DNA from: JAAZPG01 sp012797375
Lineage (GTDB): Bacteria > Acidobacteriota > Aminicenantia > Aminicenantales > UBA4085
DNA length: 42,236 nucleotides
Direction of reading: 5' to 3'
Assembly: GCA_937868205.1 (NCBI GenBank)
Contig: CALMMC010000105.1
Span: forward strand, 1 to 42,236
Both the position numbers and the translations under genes were made by a program. How positions within the stretch are numbered: the first letter of the stretch is position 1; every line of letters starts with the position of its first letter. Positions 38,812-42,236 of the stretch are shown here, one piece after another. The notes under the pieces were generated by a model. It did no database searches, had not been told where the DNA came from, and saw nothing but the letters and a program-made list of their open reading frames with translations.

Positions 38812-41127
38812 TCAAAACGTGGTTCCAACCGCGAACCGAAAAGCGAACTTGGAATCCGAATCGTAGATCCGGCGGTTATTATACGAAAAAATCAGGCGAA
38901 AAGGAACGCGGAGGGCCGGGACGAAGATCCGGGCCTCGATCCCGGTGGACGTGTAGACGTCGGTCAAGCTCATTTTCTGATTACCGGCCCAGGCGTTCCC
39001 CCGGTCGTGGAAGAGAATCAGGGAGATCGGTCCGCCGAGAGCCCAGATGTATTCGAAGTTCATGACCAGCATTTTTTCGCCCCCCAGGAGCGTTCCCGAC
39101 GGGGACCGGGGGCCGATCGTGTAGACTTCGTAGCCGCGGATGCTCCGCTCGCCGCCGAGGAAAAACCGCTCCCAGAACGGCGTCGTCGTGTCCCGGAGCG
39201 GCTTGATATAGGAGCCCTCGACATGGAAGCCGATCGAATGCCAGGAGGAGCCGCGGATGATCGGCTGGTAATGGGTGAATTCCAGCCGGGGCTTGTATAA
39301 GTGGACTTCTCCCCCCAGGAAGGTCCCGGCGTATTTCAGGGAGGCCGAATAGAGCGTCCCGGAGCTCGGAGTCAGCGGGCTGTCGATGGTCGAGCGGTAG
39401 ATCGAGGGGTACAGCGAGCTCATGTAGTAATGGCCCATGCCGTACATCTCGAGATATTCCTTGTAGGAGCCGTAGCTCTCGGAGACGGTGATGTCGACGT
39501 ACTCGAAGCCGTACGTCAGGCTGCCGCGGAGGTAGCCGAGAAGGCGGGCGTTCACCGTCAAGTCGACGCCCCGGCCCTTCCGGTTGTAGAGCTCATAATA
39601 ATTCAGGTAGCGGTCGTAGATGTTGAAGCCCGCGCTGATCGGCCGGTCGAAGAGGTAAGGCTCGGTGAAGCCGAAGCTGTAGTTCTTGATCCGCTTGCCG
39701 TATTGGGCGGTCAGGTTCAGCGTCTCGCCCGCTCCGAGGAAGTTGACCGTCTCATAGCTGGCGGCGATAAACGTCCCGTCATAGCCGCTGTATCCGGCGC
39801 TGAGCTGGATGTTGTTCCGCTGCAGCTCCTTGACCGGCATGGTGACGTCGAACTGGCTCGGATCCTCGGGCGAGGGGCGGATGTCGGGATCCTTCTCCAG
39901 GTCGACCAGGCCGAGCTGCTTGACCCGCAGGACGCTGTCCTTGAACAGGTTGAACCGGAAGACGTCGCCCTCCCGGATCATGATCTCCCGCCGGATGACC
40001 TTGTCCTTGGTGAAGACATTGCCCTTGAAATCGAGGCGGTGGAGGAAGCAGATGTCCCCCTCCATGATTTGGTACGTCACGTTCACGACCTTGGCCTTGG
40101 GATCCAAGGTTTCGACGGGAACGGCTTGGGCGTAGAGATAGCCGTATTCGCGGAACAGCTCGCTCAAATCCTCCAGGCTTTTTTCCCGGATGCTCGCCTT
40201 GTAGATCTCGCCCTTCTTGAACTTGATCCGGGAGAGAATCCCCTCCGTCCGGAAAGCCTTGTTGCCTTCCACCTTGATGTCGCCGACCATGTACCGGAAT
40301 CCGGCTTCCACCGGAATGATCAGCCGGTACATCGTCCGCTTCTTGGAGAACGGCCAGAAGGTCCGCCGGCTCACTTCCTCCACCCGGGGCTCGCCGACGA
40401 CGGCCTCCATGTAGCCGAATTCTTGGAGCTTTTTCTTGATCTCGGCCAGGTCCTCGGCGACCTTGCCCTGCTTGTAGGCGTCCTTGCCTCCGATCCAGGA
40501 GAAGATCGAATGGGGCTTGTTTTCCTTCAGGGCCTCCCGCAGCGTGCTTTGGGGCAGCTTCGGGCTGCCGATGAATTCAACTTCGGCCACCCGAATTTTC
40601 GGTCCCTCGTCGATCTTGAAGACGACCTCGATTTCGCTGCCGCTTTTTTTCTCGGTTGCGTACTCGACCTTGGCCGCCCCCAAGCCCTTCTCCACCAGCA
40701 GGTCCTCGATCGTTTTCTTCACCCGCTGCAGCTTGGCCGGGCTGTAGGAGGAATACGGCAGCAGGACCTCGTCCTTTTCCTTGAGCTTGGCCGTGATGTC
40801 GTTTTCCTTGACCTTTCTCCCGGTTTTATAGGTGATCATCCGGATCACCGGATTTTCCTCGATGGCGATCTTGACGATTTTTCCGCGGGCGCCCTGATCC
40901 TCGCCGAACGTGATGTTGGAAAAAAAGCCGGTCGACCAGAGGACACGGAAATCCTTCCGGAGCATCGCCAAGTTGTAGACGTCCCCTTCCCGGATGGACA
41001 GGTAATACATGATCGTGTCCCGGGTGACCCGGTCGTTTCCGGAGATATCGATTCGCTCGATCATGTCCTGGGCGAATCCGGAGAGCGGCAGGAGGAGGGC
41101 GAGGACGGCGAAAACGGCTCTTTTCAT
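38812..41127 (-). CDS. bamA: Outer-membrane assembly factor BamA
   Basis: 771 residues from the ATG at 41127, chosen because AAGGA lies 7 nt upstream; the ATG at 41133 has no room for a site. It inserts beta-barrel proteins into the outer membrane. After the signal peptide (MKRAVFAVLALLLPLSGFAQ) five POTRA domains follow (for example IERIDISGNDRV, YMVGDIKVEGNKAFRTEGI, CFLHRLDFKGNVFTKDKVI), then the 16-stranded barrel with the strand-loop motif GGERSIRGYEVYTIGP and a final aromatic strand FAFRFAVGTTF ending in Phe. It is the first of the bamA-skp-fabZ-lpxA-lpxI series and lies 66 bp downstream of lolD. Confidence 0.95.
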   Translation of the reverse strand: MKRAVFAVLALLLPLSGFAQDMIERIDISGNDRVTRDTIMYYLSIREGDVYNLAMLRKDFRVLWSTGFFSNITFGEDQGARGKIVKIAIEENPVIRMITYKTGRKVKENDITAKLKEKDEVLLPYSSYSPAKLQRVKKTIEDLLVEKGLGAAKVEYATEKKSGSEIEVVFKIDEGPKIRVAEVEFIGSPKLPQSTLREALKENKPHSIFSWIGGKDAYKQGKVAEDLAEIKKKLQEFGYMEAVVGEPRVEEVSRRTFWPFSKKRTMYRLIIPVEAGFRYMVGDIKVEGNKAFRTEGILSRIKFKKGEIYKASIREKSLEDLSELFREYGYLYAQAVPVETLDPKAKVVNVTYQIMEGDICFLHRLDFKGNVFTKDKVIRREIMIREGDVFRFNLFKDSVLRVKQLGLVDLEKDPDIRPSPEDPSQFDVTMPVKELQRNNIQLSAGYSGYDGTFIAASYETVNFLGAGETLNLTAQYGKRIKNYSFGFTEPYLFDRPISAGFNIYDRYLNYYELYNRKGRGVDLTVNARLLGYLRGSLTYGFEYVDITVSESYGSYKEYLEMYGMGHYYMSSLYPSIYRSTIDSPLTPSSGTLYSASLKYAGTFLGGEVHLYKPRLEFTHYQPIIRGSSWHSIGFHVEGSYIKPLRDTTTPFWERFFLGGERSIRGYEVYTIGPRSPSGTLLGGEKMLVMNFEYIWALGGPISLILFHDRGNAWAGNQKMSLTDVYTSTGIEARIFVPALRVPFRLIFSYNNRRIYDSDSKFAFRFAVGTTF

Positions 41128-41142
41128 GTTCATATCCTTGGA

Positions 41143-41172
41143 CTTATACCATAAGGATCGGTTTTCTTTCAA
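41143..41172 (-). promoter_or_regulatory. Extended -10 promoter in front of bamA
   Basis: Minus-strand TTGAAA (41172-41167), 18-bp spacer ending TGG, TATAAG (41148-41143). An inverted repeat CTTAT-GGT-ATAAG covers the -10. Transcription would start about 41136, so the leader is roughly 9 nt to the ATG at 41127. Confidence 0.5.
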
Positions 41173-41193
41173 CCGAAGATTAGAACGACGGGA

Positions 41194-41877
41194 TCAGACC
41201 GCCCGTTCCAACGCCCCCCGTTCCAGAAAGAAGATTTTTTCACAAAGAATCGAGACTTTCTCGTTATGGGTGACGAGAACGGAGGCCAAACCTCGTTTCT
41301 CGTGAAGATCCAGAAGAAGGCGGAGGATCGCCTCGCCGGTTTTCCAGTCCAGGTTGCCGGTCGGCTCGTCGGCCAGAAGGACGGCCGGGTCGTTGACCAG
41401 GGCCCGGGCGATGGCCACCCGCTGCATCTCGCCGCCGGAAAGCTGGGCCGGGCGGCACCGGGCCTTGCCCGCCAGCCCCACCTCTCCCAGCACCTCGGCC
41501 GCCCGGCGGAAGGCCTCCGCCCGGCCGCGGCCGCTCATGAGCATCGGCAGGGCGACGTTTTCCGCGGCCGTGAATTCCGGGAGGAGATGAAAGGATTGAA
41601 AAACGAACCCGATTTTCACGTTCCGGATCCGGGCCAGCGAAACCGCGTTCTTCGCCGACAGGTCTTCCCCGTCGAGGAAAACCTTCCCGGCGGTCGGCCG
41701 ATCCAGGGCGCCGAGAAGATTGAGAAACGTCGTTTTCCCCGATCCCGAGGCCCCCATCACAGCCACGATTTCGCCCCGGTCCAGGGAGAAATTCAAGCCG
41801 GAAAAGACATGAAGAATCTCCCCGTCGGGAAGGAGGTAATCCTTCGCCAGGTCGACGGTCCGCAGGATCTCACTCAT
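41194..41877 (-). CDS. lolD: LolD-type lipoprotein-release ABC ATPase
   Basis: 227 residues. Walker A GASGSGKTT, Q-loop FVFQSFHLLPEFTAAENVALP, signature LSGGEMQRVAIARAL and Walker B VLLADEPTGNLD are those of the LolD/MacB class. With LolC/E it releases lipoproteins from the inner membrane to LolA. The gene overlaps the end of the lolC/E fragment by 8 bp, confirming the pairing. Confidence 0.92.
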   Translation of the reverse strand: MSEILRTVDLAKDYLLPDGEILHVFSGLNFSLDRGEIVAVMGASGSGKTTFLNLLGALDRPTAGKVFLDGEDLSAKNAVSLARIRNVKIGFVFQSFHLLPEFTAAENVALPMLMSGRGRAEAFRRAAEVLGEVGLAGKARCRPAQLSGGEMQRVAIARALVNDPAVLLADEPTGNLDWKTGEAILRLLLDLHEKRGLASVLVTHNEKVSILCEKIFFLERGALERAV

Positions 41878-42095
41878 ATTTCAAGGCCGTGACCGGATTG
41901 ACCTTGGCCGCCCGGTGGGAGGGAAACAGGGTGGAGATCAGGCTGATGGACAAGGCCGTGCCGATGATGAGGAACAAGTCCAAGGGCATGATCCGGAAGG
42001 GGACGTAGGAGATCTGGTAGATGTCCACCGGCACCCGGATCAGCTCGAAGGCGTTGGCCGCCAGGCACCAGAGGAGCCCCAGGGCGGTCCCGACG
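41870..42095 (-). CDS. LolC/LolE-type permease, C-terminal fragment only (contig end)
   Basis: About 75 C-terminal residues are genuine, from near VGTALGLLWCLAANAFELI through PVDIYQISYVPFRIMP to FPSHRAAKVNPVTALKYE. The last strand and helix and the final PSHRAAKVNPVTALKYE motif are typical of FtsX-type LolC/E permeases. The gene is cut by adapter sequence beginning at 42096; further N-terminal residues that an open frame appears to encode are translated adapter, not protein. It overlaps lolD by 8 bp. Confidence 0.85.
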
Positions 42096-42173
42096 CTGTC
42101 TCTTATACACATCTCCGAGCCCACGAGACTCCTGAGCATCTCGTATGCCGTCTTCTGCTTGAAAAAAAAAAAA
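42096..42173. other. Illumina Nextera adapter/P7 contamination plus poly-A
   Basis: 42096-42114 is the transposase mosaic end (CTGTCTCTTATACACATCT), 42115-42129 the Nextera read-2 linker, 42130-42137 an 8-base index (TCCTGAGC, which I recall as i7 N704), 42138-42161 the P7 end, and 42162-42173 twelve A's. This is sequencing artefact, not genome. Confidence 0.98.
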
Positions 42174-42236
42174 TCATACAGAACACACACCGTGACTCAC
42201 CTCGACCAATTCTTCCATACCTTGCCCACAACCAGA
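42174..42236. other. Run-off read noise after the adapter
   Basis: 63 AT/C-rich bases with none of the codon or GC character of the contig, following poly-A at the end of an adapter read-through. I see no gene or repeat in them; they should be trimmed with the adapter. Confidence 0.9.

Noticed and set aside
39301..41154. A 617-codon plus-strand frame inside bamA
   Set aside because: Antisense shadow of bamA; bamA has POTRA and barrel motifs along the whole length.
1..42095. CRISPR arrays, insertion sequences, prophage, tRNA or rRNA
   Set aside because: No regularly spaced repeats, transposase or integrase motifs, and no tRNA- or rRNA-like stretches were seen in the gaps.
42096..42190. An N-terminal extension of the LolC/E fragment containing KQKTAYEM
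   Set aside because: These residues are translated Nextera/P7 adapter.

Overview
This is a high-GC, gene-dense stretch of a diderm (LPS-bearing, outer-membrane) bacterial chromosome, very probably a metagenome-assembled contig. The evidence for two membranes is direct: bamA, skp, fabZ, lpxA, lpxI, lolD and a lolC/E fragment sit at the right end, and several secreted or outer-membrane beta-barrel proteins lie elsewhere. The mixture of large secreted peptidases, threonine-to-acetyl-CoA enzymes, an ADP-forming acyl-CoA synthetase and family-less secreted proteins resembles Candidatus Aminicenantes / Acidobacteriota-type genomes. That placement is inference only; no rRNA or tRNA is present to test it.

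Layout, left to right. (1) 1-5 kb, minus strand: a lipoprotein-like serine-hydrolase-fold protein with lost catalytic residues (cut by the window edge), translationally coupled to a secreted alpha/beta hydrolase; then an SDR, a sugar/inositol-type nucleotidyltransferase and a CDP-alcohol phosphatidyltransferase in one operon. (2) 5-11.6 kb: SDR-type L-threonine 3-dehydrogenase, a secreted unknown, a TerB-like unknown, an esterase-like protein and a SPOR-SpoIID protein. (3) 11.8-15.8 kb, plus strand: the operon acs - acyl carrier protein - kbl - satP behind a near-perfect sigma-70 promoter. With the threonine dehydrogenase it gives a route between threonine, glycine and acetyl-CoA/acetate; the embedded carrier protein is the unusual part. 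(4) 16-24.6 kb: a secreted subtilisin-like protease with a strong terminator; a minus-strand pair of an ADP-forming acyl-CoA synthetase/GNAT fusion and an outer-membrane porin-like protein; then an M64 metallopeptidase and an adenylate-kinase-like protein. (5) 24.8-35.2 kb: a FecCD/FecE-type ABC importer pair, MscL with a zinc-ribbon tail, a 1383-residue M14-type peptidase with a duplicated N-terminal module, a sigma-54 activator with a degenerate receiver domain, a beta-barrel protein and a LolA-like secreted protein. (6) 35.2-42.1 kb, minus strand: lolC/E-lolD-bamA-skp-fabZ-lpxA-lpxI-Gfo/Idh, an envelope biogenesis cluster from which lpxD is missing.

Taken together the genes suggest a proteolytic, amino-acid- and acetate-handling heterotroph: secreted S8, M64 and M14 peptidases make peptides, threonine is split to glycine and acetyl-CoA, and acetyl-CoA/acetate is interconverted by AMP- and ADP-forming enzymes.

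The last 141 bases (42096-42236) are not biological. They are Illumina Nextera adapter, index and P7 sequence followed by poly-A and run-off read noise, so the genuine contig ends at about 42095. I found no CRISPR array, insertion sequence, prophage, rRNA or tRNA. The best candidates for something undescribed are the acs-acp-kbl-satP operon, the giant M14 protein with duplicated modules, and the pseudoenzyme/hydrolase pair at the left edge.
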